A stretch of DNA of 21,910 nt, taken from contig NW_024468516.1 of the NCBI RefSeq assembly GCF_001632365.1, positions 970,224 through 992,133 of the forward strand, read 5' to 3'. The position numbers and the translations under genes are program-made. The DNA is from Laetiporus sulphureus 93-53 (taxonomy: Eukaryota > Basidiomycota > Agaricomycetes > Polyporales > Laetiporaceae). The notes beneath the pieces were generated by a model that was not told the origin of the DNA, ran no database searches, and was given only the letters and a program-made list of their open reading frames with translations. The stretch's first letter is position 1. Every line of letters starts with the position of its first letter. This document shows, piece by piece, positions 8,936 through 16,790 of this stretch.

Positions 8936-9203
8936 TGTTGGAAGGAGAGTGCACGCAGCACTCAGGTATGCTCTTGTTGCAAGCGGGGAGAAGTGGCCGA
9001 TCGGACAGTCAGAGCGACGTGCCCTAGCAATGAGTGGGTGTTGTACGATAGAGTCCGACTGTGGCATTAGTCAATAAATAATGGACCGAGAAGATGTACA
9101 TACCTCAGTAGTTTACTACATCTAAACGACTCTAACAAGGTCCCTGGACAATGAACTCATCTTTGCTGTGCTCTCGCTGTGCTTAGACTGGGAAACTCTG
9201 AGA
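8936..9203 (+). repeat. 3' LTR of the gag-only element
   Basis: The 268-bp LTR runs from TGTTGGAAGG to CTGAGA. The right end is fixed by the TSD GTGCT (9204-9208) and by gypsy-2 integrase coding resuming at once. The terminal bases GA are unusual; CA is the norm, so this may be a mutated or family-specific end. Confidence 0.85.
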
Positions 9204-10591
9204 GTGCTCGCATAAAGACTTCATGACACAAGCTATATGGCCTGCTCCAGCCTCTCGACATCCCCGATAGGCCCTGGCACTCCATCTCTATGGATTTCAT
9301 TGCGAAACTACCTCGGTCGCATGGTTATGACTCTATTTGGGTGGTCTGTGATCACCTCACTCGAGCTGCACACTTTGTTCCCTGCCTCGAAATGATCACA
9401 GCCCCGGATCTCGCATATCTCTTCCTTGATCGCATCTTCCACCATCACGGTCTTCCCAATTCAATTGTCTCAGATCGCAGATCCATCTTTGTCTTCAAAT
9501 TCTGGTCCGAACTTGCACGTCTGCTCAAGATTGACCTTCGTACCTCTACAGCCTATCACCCGCAGTCTGACGGCCTTACTGAGCGCACTAATCAAATGCT
9601 AGAGACCTACCTCCGTGCATTCACATCTTACCAACAAGACGACTGGGTTGATTACCTTCCTCTCACAGAGTTTGCCTTCAACAATGCAGTGAATGCTTCC
9701 ACCAAGCAAACACCTTACTTTGCGAACTTTGGTTTCCATCCTACATTTGAACCTCATCTCACTATGTGATCCACCGTTCCTGCTGCTGCTGACCTCACTG
9801 ACCGATTATGACTCATTCACGATGAGCTGCGTGTGGAACTCACGCACGCCCAAGCCTCACAAGCATGTTTCTACAATCGCCACGTCTCTACTGCTCCTGC
9901 GTTCCAGCCCAGCGATCTCGTCTGGATCTTGTGCCGTAACATCAAAACCACATGCCCCTCTGACAAGCTCGATTATCGGAAGCTTGGCCCATATCCAATC
10001 GAATGCACCTGTGGCTCGTCCTCATTCAAACTTAAGCTGCCACTATCTATGTCGCATCTCCATCTGGTCTTCCACGTCTCCCTCCTCGAGCCATATCAAC
10101 CTCCCGCCAACATCCTTCATCACTCGCCTGCACATCCTGCACATATCGAGCTCCAGTCCGATCTTTCACAGATCAAGACGTTCCTCGACTGTCGCAAGGT
10201 CGGGTGCCAGTATGACTATTTCATACATTGGAAGGACCAGCCAGTTTCCGAGCGATCTTGGGTCGCTCTCTCTGACATTCCTTCCTCACTCAATGAGCAG
10301 CTCAACCGGTTCCACCGCTGGCACCCAACGCTGCCTCGTCTGCATCGTGTTGTTTTCAACTGATGCCTCTCCCAATTTTTGGAATCCTCTGCATCTTCGG
10401 ATGTAGGCCCTACTAATAATAACTCCTCCACTCAGGTTACCTCTGTCGACCCTGTATCTCTTGCGCAAATGTCTCGCTCCACCTCGCTGCCTATCGTGTG
10501 TCAAAACCTTCGCATGGCTTATGAACCACCATCACAAACGACTACTCACTCCAGTCATATCGCCCGCCCTCCCGTACGCTATAATCCTTAA
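9204..10591 (+). pseudogene. pol: Gypsy-2 integrase core, chromodomain and C-terminus, right fragment
   Basis: This continues the frame broken at 6715. The integrase core has Asp at 9293 (SMDFI), Asp at 9473 (VSDR) and Glu at 9581 (LTERTN), with 35 residues between the last two. The GPY/F-like region spans about 9900-10090 and ends LHLVFHVSLLEPY. A shortened chromodomain-like segment follows near 10180-10290 (LDCRKV, YFIHWKDQP, RSWVAL), then a Ser/Thr/Asn-rich tail ending PVRYNP and stop TAA at 10589-10591. Three in-frame TGA codons (9767, about 9809, 10361) fit CGA to TGA. No dUTPase follows, so gypsy-2 is a different family from gypsy-1. Confidence 0.88.
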
Positions 10592-10613
10592 TTGTGTCAC
10601 AGCGCTCTGCCTA

Positions 10614-10623
10614 GGACGGGGGG
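10614..10623 (+). promoter_or_regulatory. Gypsy-2 polypurine tract
   Basis: GGACGGGGGG precedes the putative 3' LTR start TGATGTCATG and follows the last stop codon by about 20 bases. Confidence 0.65.
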
Positions 10624-11038
10624 TGATGTCATGATCTCTCTCACACTACAGACACACTGCGGACTTCTGATGCTCTTCTGTCGCTGTATGTTCCATTCCT
10701 CATTAGTTTCATCCACTCCGCAGCGCGCTCTCAACTACTCGAGGTTGAATAGCCTCGAGGCAGATATTCTTCTTTTGGACACAGACGTTGTAGACAACGT
10801 TCTAGCCGTGCTTGGTTTTCTTCAGATGACTCTTGCATCTGCTTCCACTTACGAGATCATTCTTATATTCTTCCTTAGTAATGCTTTCATCCTACATGTA
10901 TATAAGCTGTGACGATTCTCTGGAAATCGTCGCAGGAACAACGCCAGTAGTCTCTCGATGTACCTTCCTATCTATCCTCTTTGCTCCTCATTGCCTTCGC
11001 TCCTCACGTTGCCCTTATCTCCTAAGTCGAGCCATTAC
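10624..11038 (+). mobile_element. Gypsy-2 3' LTR (right end approximate)
   Basis: It starts TGATGTCATGATC immediately after the polypurine tract. A TATA box lies in CATGTATATAAG at 10895-10906, the same string as in other LTRs of this window. A transcript leader rich in C and T follows. The right end is put at ATTACA near 11038 only because LTRs of this type are about 400 bp and end in CA; no second LTR or duplication is available to prove it. Confidence 0.6.
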
Positions 11039-11536
11039 AATTGGCTAATGTCTCATCATACCATCTCTATGGATTATATAATTGGACAATGCTATACCAG
11101 ATGTTCCGGTAACTCTCTTCTTCATTCTGTGATCTATAAGATTATTTGGAATATGTTATCCCTTCAACAGAAACGACATGCCAACCTCAGGCTTCCACTT
11201 ACCCGAGTATCCCCGCTTAACAGGTGTTCATTCATGAGAGCTTATATCAATACACGATATGCATACTAGCTACGAGCTACAATTACATTAAATGTTCATC
11301 GCCATCGCAGGGCATATGACGCACGGCACTGGACATACCAGGAGATGACAGCACAGGAGAGGCCCTAGAGAGGGTGCAGATGGTGCCAAAGATATTTCAT
11401 CTCATGATCGACATCAGAGAAAGGGACCTGAATGCTGACTAGGACTGCACAAGGATATAGAATAGTTGCATAGGATGCAATGAGTAAGCCGAGGTGAAGA
11501 GGATGCAGGGTGGGAGGTGACTGGAATGCGAGTCAT
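11039..11536. other. Unassigned spacer between gypsy-2 and NFS1 remnant
   Basis: No open frame above about 60 residues that looks coding, no recognisable domain, and no clear repeat was seen on either strand. It may be decayed host sequence or the continuation of the gypsy-2 LTR. Confidence 0.5.
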
Positions 11537-11868
11537 TCAATCATGCTGCACTCAGCTGATCATGTTGATGTCGATGCTGTCCTGAACCATCTCCCACAGC
11601 AGGCTATCAAGACAGCAGAAGTCAGCTGCAAGTTACCAAATCATAGATTGTAACATGAGCACACAGCTCATGTCCCGCAACCGCTACACAATGGCAATGA
11701 TCTTCTCAACCACGTATTCGACCTGAGCCTCAGTCATGAACCAGCCCCATATCTGCCATAGCCTGAAAACAGAGAAGGATCGTCAAGGCGATGTGCCATG
11801 ATCGGGTTGCGAGGTTCATACGAGCTCCAGACAGCACTTGCAGCCATGATGGTGATCCAGATCCTCTC
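11537..11868 (-). pseudogene. NFS1: Pseudogene fragment of mitochondrial cysteine desulfurase, C-terminus (minus)
   Basis: Reading the minus strand, a segment (about 11655-11755) gives TEAQVEYVVEKIIAIV, a stop, then RLRDMS. After an intron-like gap ending ATAG, about 11540-11606 reads LLWEMVQDSIDINMIS, a stop, then VQHD. These match the end of eukaryotic NFS1 (T-E-x-E-[IV]-[DE]-Y-V...; RLR-[DE]-[ML]-S-P-L-W-E-M-V-Q-[DE]-G-I-D-I...S-x-x-H). The TAG and TGA fit CAG and TGG changed by C-to-T or G-to-A, and several Arg-to-Trp and Thr-to-Met differences fit decayed CpG. A possible further intron ends TTTTCAG near 11765. Living NFS1 supplies sulfur for iron-sulfur clusters; this piece cannot. Family assignment is from memory of the motifs. 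Confidence 0.68.
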
Positions 11869-12094
11869 TGTTGAGAAAGCTGAACCTCACGACCAAGGCT
11901 CAGGGACAAGCCAAGGTACCGAGGCCCTCACAAATGAGAGTCCAGACCAATGTGGCTGAGGGATTAGATAATATTTCTAAATGTGTACATGTATATATAA
12001 AGGAATGTCATATCGGGAAGATCTGCATCATCTCGCATCCTCTTTCATCCTGGACGCTCACCCGCATTCCATGTTCCTAATCTGAGGCTTAATA
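11869..12094 (+). repeat. Copia-3 5' LTR
   Basis: 226 bp, TGTTGAGAAAG to GGCTTAATA. The TATA region CATGTATATATAAAG is at 11988-12002. Of 14 differences from the 3' LTR, 12 have T or A here against C or G there, so this copy decayed more. Confidence 0.95.
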
Positions 12095-12108
12095 GATTAT
12101 GAGCCCTG
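12095..12108 (+). promoter_or_regulatory. Copia-3 primer-binding site (initiator tRNA-Met anticodon arm)
   Basis: GATTATGAGCCCTG abuts the 5' LTR. Its reverse complement contains GGGCTCATAA, the CAU anticodon loop and adjoining stem of initiator tRNA-Met, and matches the yeast initiator tRNA (as I recall it) at 13 of 14 bases. Priming by an internal half-tRNA is known for Drosophila copia. Confidence 0.8.
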
Positions 12109-12165
12109 GGCTTTCAGATTAACCTCGAACCTTATCAATCGACTGCTCTGACATTACTTGGCAAC

Positions 12166-13190
12166 ATGGCTGAAGAGAAAGAGAGATCATCATACCCACA
12201 CATCGAGCCCCTAAAAGAAGACACTTGGATGCCCTGGAAGACCAAGATGGAGGCCATCCTCGATGATAAAGGGCTCTTGCCCTGGATTAAGGGCAAGAAA
12301 AAGAAGTCCAAATTCCAAATCGTCGGAGACCCCGAAGAGATCCAAGCACGCGAAGATGAGATCGAAGAATGAGAAAAGAAAGACCATTCCGTGTGCACCA
12401 TTATCACGATCAATCTCAGCAACGACCAGATTGTGAATGTGACAGGTGTGACATCTGCTCGAGACATGTGGAAGAAACTTTGCATGGTTAAGGAGTAACA
12501 CAGACAAAGCGGTATCGATTCTCTCATTCAATGTCTCTACTGTACATATGCGAGCGAAGGAGATGACATCGGGAAGCATATTAAGGAGTTATGCAAGATC
12601 TGAGAAGAACTACATGTCATGGGAAACGAGATTGACGACAAGCAATTTCGTAACGTCATCGTCACCTCATTGCCCGATAGCGGGAAAACGTTCACGGACA
12701 CCTATTTCGGATTCTGAGGTGAGCTCATCGATAGTGACAATGAGGAAATGGAGGAACAGAGGTGAGAGAGAGAGAGGAAGAGGAACATAACCGTGCAACA
12801 ACTCATCGGGATAGTTCTCGATGAGTGGCGCTGCTGCAAAGATCGTGATCTGAGCTCGGGAACGGATCAAGCAATGATAGCCGCTCACGAGAAGAGGAAG
12901 TGTCCTTCAGAGCACCTGAAGAATCCCAGAGCTAAAGCTGAGTCCTCAGACAATGTGATCGTCTGTTCTAACTGCGGCAAGCCACGTCACACCAAAGCTG
13001 AATGCTTTGCTAAGGGAGGCAGAAAGGAAGGCCAGTGGCCGCAGTGGTGGAAGAGACCTGACGAAAAGAGGCAAAAGAGAGTGGATCGCACCAACAAGGG
13101 TGAAGGATCCTCGAAGGGCAAAGAATGTGCATTTGTAGTGCATGATTCTAACGAAGATCAGAACACTGTATCCCTAGATAATTCTGACAA
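12166..13190 (+). pseudogene. gag: Copia-3 Gag
   Basis: Gag starts at ATG 12166 with a copia-type N-terminus (PLKEDTWMPWKTKMEAIL). The same frame continues through stops at 12370 (TGA), 12496 (TAA), 12601, 12715 and 12763 (TGA) to a complete C-x2-C-x4-H-x4-C knuckle at 12964-13005 (CSNC to AEC). A basic stretch follows, then a Ser/Asp-rich linker into protease. All five stops can come from C-to-T or G-to-A change. In an active element it forms the particle shell and binds RNA. Confidence 0.85.
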
Positions 13191-13572
13191 AGATATTTCT
13201 TCCTTTTATTCGTGGATTGCTGATACAGCGATGACCTCGCATGTCACAAACCAATGCAAGATCTTCACATCGTATCAAGCGCTTGAGAATCATACCATCT
13301 CCGGATTAAATTCGGGGAGCTTAGTGGCAGTTGACCGCGGCTCTGTAGATCTCGAAAGCACATTTGGAGATCGGAAAGTGTGATTCTGACTCGATAATGT
13401 GCTATATGCGTCGCAGGCATGCCACAACTTAATTTTGCTTGGGTGGCTGGATGCTGCAGGTGGTCGCATTGTTGCAGAAAATAAAAGAGCTATTCTCATT
13501 GATAAAAATGGGAAGACATTGGCTACTGCCACACGTCAGGGCTATTTATATTTCACTGACAATGTGTGACCA
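13191..13572 (+). pseudogene. pol: Copia-3 aspartic protease, catalytic Gly lost
   Basis: The segment WIADTAMTSHV (13213-13245) is the copia protease active-site loop, normally W-x-x-D-[ST]-G-A-[ST]-x-H. Asp (13222) and Thr remain but Gly is Ala (GCG, 13228) and Ala is Met. The rest of the domain (DNVLYAS..., then GGRIVAENKRAIL) follows with TGA codons at 13381, 13387 and 13567, and one change of frame after 13387. Confidence 0.78.
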
Positions 13573-14385
13573 TTGCCTAAATCATCGAGCATCACCTATG
13601 CAATGCAGGAACATGCTCCGCATACATGGGCAGAGTGGCACTGTATTTATGGCCATATCGGAAAAGATGCGCTGAAGCGCCTTCATCGAGAATCACTTAT
13701 TGATGGCTTCACTGTCATTCTGAACTCCGACGATTTCATGTGCAAAGCGTGCATCCAGGTGAAGTTCTCCCACAAGCCATACCCGAAGAGCGCTGACCAT
13801 AGAAGTGAGATCTCCAGTGAATTAACACATACTGATGTGTGGGGACCTGCTCCGACGACCGCTCTACAAGGTTGGCGATACTACATTACTTTTACTGATG
13901 ATGCCACACATCGCAGTGTCATCCTTTTTATGAAAACAAAGGATGAGACCTCTCAGAAGGTCAAAGAATATATGACGTACCTCGATTGCCGATTCGGTCA
14001 TCAGCCGAGGATGATCCAAATTGACAATGGACGTGAGTATCTCAATTCAGATCTTACTGATTGGTGTCATTCTCAGAGAATTGAGACTGGTGCTACTGCA
14101 CCATATTCTCCTCCCCAGAATGGCGTTGCGGAGCGTCTCAACTGCACGTTGCTTTCTTTAGCACGTGCAATGTTGTTTGCCCATGCTCTACCTCGTTTCC
14201 TATGGGCTGAAGCAGTGCGCCATGCGGTTTATATTAAAAACTGTGCACCTACACGTGCGCTCAATGGCACCACTCCAGACGGTAAATGGAATGATAAAAA
14301 ACTGAATATCACTCACCTTCGAGAGTTCGGTTGCATTATATGGGTTCTTGATGAAGAACTCAACTTATATAAGCTTGTGCCGTGA
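13573..14385 (+). pseudogene. pol: Copia-3 integrase, the best preserved domain
   Basis: It begins with the GAG-pre-integrase/zinc region: WHCIYGHIG gives the His pair and CKAC near 13741-13752 the Cys pair. The catalytic core keeps all acidic residues: Asp 13834 (THTDVWG), Asp 14023 (IDNGREY) and Glu 14131 (GVAERLN), with 35 residues between the last two. It ends with the typical LREFGC segment. The frame is open for 270 codons, remarkable against the decay around it; stop TGA at 14383-14385 with coding-like sequence continuing after it. Confidence 0.92.
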
Positions 14386-15515
14386 GCCAGCAAACATATC
14401 TTTGTTGGTTACATGGACGGTCCCAAAGCAATTAGATATTATGACGCTAAAATGCGTCAAATTAAAATAACGCATAATTATCATTTCTTACCTACACTAG
14501 AACCTGCTTTAACTGATTCCCCATTTGGAGAGTCGCATCAGCCTGCGAATACGCAGTGTATGGAGGAGTCCAAGAGTAATAGCGATGCGTAGATATTTGC
14601 ATTAGGTGATGATCCGTCCTGAGACCTTGATCTGGCTCGAGAAAGTGATCAAAATTCTCGGAAGAGAAAAAGGTGAGAATATGACGCACCTGTTGAGCCC
14701 AGAAGGACGAGCAGAAGAGCCGTTCAGCAAGATTATCAATTGCTGAACGATTCGAGCGCCGATGATCCGTCCTCAGAAGATGACGACACACCGGAACTGG
14801 AAGAAGCTCAGAGCGTTGAAGCTCAGAGCACCGGTGATCTTGATCTGAGCATGAACGATGAACGTCTCGAAACGATTCATGCAGTCCTAAGCTTGGCAGC
14901 AGTCCTCGATTGAGAAATCCAATAAATGGACGTCAAAGGAGCGTACCTGAATGGATCCCTGAAAGAGAAAATATATATGCATCAACCTGAAGGGTATAGC
15001 AATGGAACAATCGAGTATGTCGCCTTAGAAAAACTTTGTATGGACTCAAACAAGCAGGTCACAAGTGGAATATTGAATTAAATCAACGTTTATTAAACGT
15101 GGGTTTCAAACGTTTACTTGCAGATCCATGCGCATACATCCGAATCTGAGGGAATGAAATAGAAATTGTCACCGTTTGGGTAGAGGATCTATTATTATTC
15201 ACCAACGATCCGAACGTTATGGGACTCCTTAAAAAGGAACTTCAAAATATGTTTGAAGTCACCAACTTAGGAGAACCTCATAAGATCATTGGTATTGAAA
15301 TTACGAGAGATCGCGCTAAACGCACGATTAAAATCTCTCAATCTCAATACATACAGGCTTTATTATTCAAACACGGATTAGCAAATGCTAATTCCGTTGG
15401 AATGCCTCTTGATCTGAACATAACGCTCGAGAAGGAAGAAGATAATGATGATAGCGTGCCTGATCGAAGCAACGCATATGCGTCATTAATTGGTTCCTTA
15501 ATGTATGCCATGTAG
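14386..15515 (+). pseudogene. pol: Copia-3 integrase tail and reverse transcriptase, internally deleted
   Basis: After the integrase tail (HIFVGYMDGPKA) comes an acidic hinge. RT is only partly present: the N-terminal fingers (about 100 residues expected, with the KWVFK and ETFAP motifs) are absent, and the sequence enters at LSLAAVLD then MDVKGAYLNG near 14925-14955. A frame change leads to LYGLKQAGHKW (about 15030-15065). The YVDD box reads WVED at 15177-15188, so one catalytic Asp is Glu. A stretch from 15219 to 15515 is clean RT palm/thumb sequence. Stops include TAG 14590, TGA near 14621, 14674, 14912 and 15148, and TAA 14924. Confidence 0.85.
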
Positions 15516-15518
15516 CGA

Positions 15519-16267
15519 CCTGTCCCGATATCGCATTTGCCGTGCAACACCTCAGCTCATTCACAGCAAACCCAGCGTTAGCGCATTGGACAGCTGCTAA
15601 ACACGTGCTCCGATATCTCGCAAGAATGCACAATGCTAGAATAACTTATGGCCTTGAAAATCAGGCCGACACACGTGCTCAATCTGAGCATTGCATGTAT
15701 TTCCATGGATTCTCCGATGCTGATTACTCAAATGATGTACGCGATCGAAAATCCATCTCCAGCTTCATGTTCTGCCTCGGATCAGGCGCGATAACGTGGA
15801 GTGCCAAGAAGCAAACCACAGTCACATTGTCTACAACTGAGGCAGAATACATCACATCTGCGGCAGCAGCCCGCGAAGCCATGCGGCTGCGAAGTTTATT
15901 TAAACAAATAGGCTTCAATCAGTCCCAACCTACCCTGTTGTATGAGGATAATAATTCTGCAATTGCAATTGCAAAAGATCCTCAGTTTCATGCACGTTCC
16001 AAACATTTTGATGTAAAATATCATTATGCGCACAAACAGCAACAAAGGGGATGTATTAATATTGTTTATTGTCCTACTGAGGATATGATTGCGGACATTT
16101 TTATGAAAGCACTCCCCAAACCGCGGCATCAAAAGCTATCTCGTTTGCTTGAGATGTCCATCGGCTTGCGGGGGGGTGTTGAGAAAGCCGAACCTCACGA
16201 CCGAGGCTCGGGGACAAGCCGAGGTACCGAGGCCCTCACAAATGAGAGTCCGGACCAATGTGGCTGA
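15519..16267 (+). pseudogene. pol: Copia-3 RNase H and polyprotein C-terminus
   Basis: RNase H of the copia type follows a frame change at about 15513-15519 (after LMYAM; the next frame reads ATCPDIAFAV). Catalytic motifs are all visible: SDADY near 15715, STTEAEY near 15836, EDNNSAI near 15945 and KHFDVKYH near 16005. The ending ALPKPRHQKLSRLL...GLRGGVE is typical of the end of copia polyproteins and overlaps the polypurine tract. The frame then runs on into the 3' LTR to 16267, probably a read-through; overlap of the coding end with the LTR start is common in copia elements. Confidence 0.9.
16168..16176 (+). promoter_or_regulatory. Copia-3 polypurine tract
   Basis: GCGGGGGGG directly precedes the TGTTGAG start of the 3' LTR. 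Confidence 0.75.
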
Positions 16268-16402
16268 GGGATTAGATAATATTTCCAAATGTGTACATGT
16301 ATATATAAAGGAATGCCATATCGGGAAGATCTGCATCATCCCGCATCCTCCTTCATCCCGGACGCTCACCCATGTTCCGTGTTCCTAATCTGAGGCTTAA
16401 TA
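16177..16402 (+). repeat. Copia-3 3' LTR
   Basis: 226 bp, same length as the 5' LTR, no indels. The TATA region is at 16296-16310. It retains CpG at several sites where the 5' LTR has TG or CA. Confidence 0.95.
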
Positions 16403-16790
16403 CTCTCGCATCGCCTCCCCATCAATGGGACTCATGGTACGTCTCCGTGACTTTGCGTGATTCGCTGATGCCTGGAAAGATACCGCTTCCGTCGTGCAAA
16501 ACGGTGAGCTGAACGGCCACTTGGCTGTGTCGACCTTAGCTTCACGTATATCGAGGGCGAGAGTCTGCTTATGGCGCTCAAGGTGTGTCTTTACGGTCGT
16601 TCATTGCGGGGTCCATGCCAACTTTGGGTTCGTGCTGCAGGGTATCGCATTGTCATCAGGAAGCGCGTGCACGTCGGTGTCGCTCAGGCCATCCCAAGTG
16701 CTTTGCGCACCCAGCGCCGCAGAAGACATGCCGCATTCGTCATTACACTTCGATATGAAAGGATCTCTCACCAATCAAGGCCCACCAAAT
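16403..16790 (+). pseudogene. NFS1: Pseudogene fragment of mitochondrial cysteine desulfurase (plus)
   Basis: The plus strand reads RLRDFA, a TGA, then DTASVVQNGELNGH, a short loss, then GCVDLSFTYIEGESLLMALK (about 16515-16581). An intron-like segment GTGTGT...GCTGCAG (16582-16639) follows. Next comes IALSSGSACTSVSLRPSQVL, AAEDMPHSSLHF (about 16643-16760) and a decaying tail. This is the NFS1 C-terminal half: the SSGSACTS loop holds the active-site Cys that carries the persulfide, still intact. The frame changes before GCVD and the divergent end near LRFGIGRF show it is not functional. It begins immediately after copia-3. It lacks the intron suggested between the SS and L codons in the minus-strand remnant, so the two may not be halves of one gene. 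Confidence 0.83.
16582..16639 (+). other. Relict intron in the NFS1 pseudogene
   Basis: A GTGTGT donor after the ALK codons and a GCTGCAG acceptor before the GIALSSG segment bound 58 nt whose removal joins the two conserved NFS1 blocks in frame. This argues for an origin from genomic DNA, not a processed copy. Confidence 0.7.

Larger units (their letters stand above)
6716..9203 (+). mobile_element. Gag-only LTR retrotransposon (TR-GAG-like), TSD GTGCT
   Basis: Direct repeats of about 266-268 bp (6716-6800 plus 7796-7981; 8936-9203) flank a roughly 950-bp internal region that encodes only a copia-type Gag with a zinc knuckle. There is no protease, RT, RNase H or integrase, and no room for them. 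The element lies inside gypsy-2 integrase with the TSD GTGCT at 6711-6715 and 9204-9208; removing it restores an uninterrupted coding junction there. Without the nested LTR-A the element is about 1.49 kb. In plants, non-autonomous elements of this design are called TR-GAG; they need enzymes from an autonomous partner. The LTR start TGTTGGAAGG resembles copia LTRs. A primer-binding site was not recognised. Confidence 0.85.
11869..16402 (+). mobile_element. Copia-3: full-length Ty1/copia element, TSD CTCTC
   Basis: A 4534-bp element has two 226-bp LTRs (11869-12094, 16177-16402), flanked by CTCTC at 11864-11868 and 16403-16407. A tRNA-type primer site follows the 5' LTR and a G-rich polypurine tract precedes the 3' LTR. 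The order gag, protease, integrase, RT, RNase H is that of Ty1/copia (Pseudoviridae). The LTRs differ at 14 of 226 positions, all transitions, so the insertion is not recent. At least 15 in-frame stops, several frame breaks, a deletion in RT and changed catalytic residues mean it is inactive. It landed between the two NFS1 remnants. Confidence 0.95.

Noticed and set aside
7986..8954. Minus-strand open frame of 322 codons
   Set aside because: It mirrors the gag of the gag-only element on the opposite strand, is rich in His, Pro and Leu as expected for an antisense shadow, and runs into the LTR.
9693..10406. Plus-strand open frame of 237 codons overlapping gypsy-2 integrase
   Set aside because: It is the out-of-frame shadow of the integrase tail; the true frame shows GPY/F-like and chromodomain motifs.
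12148..12579. Minus-strand frames over copia-3 gag
   Set aside because: They are antisense to gag, with no known domain and no promoter evidence.
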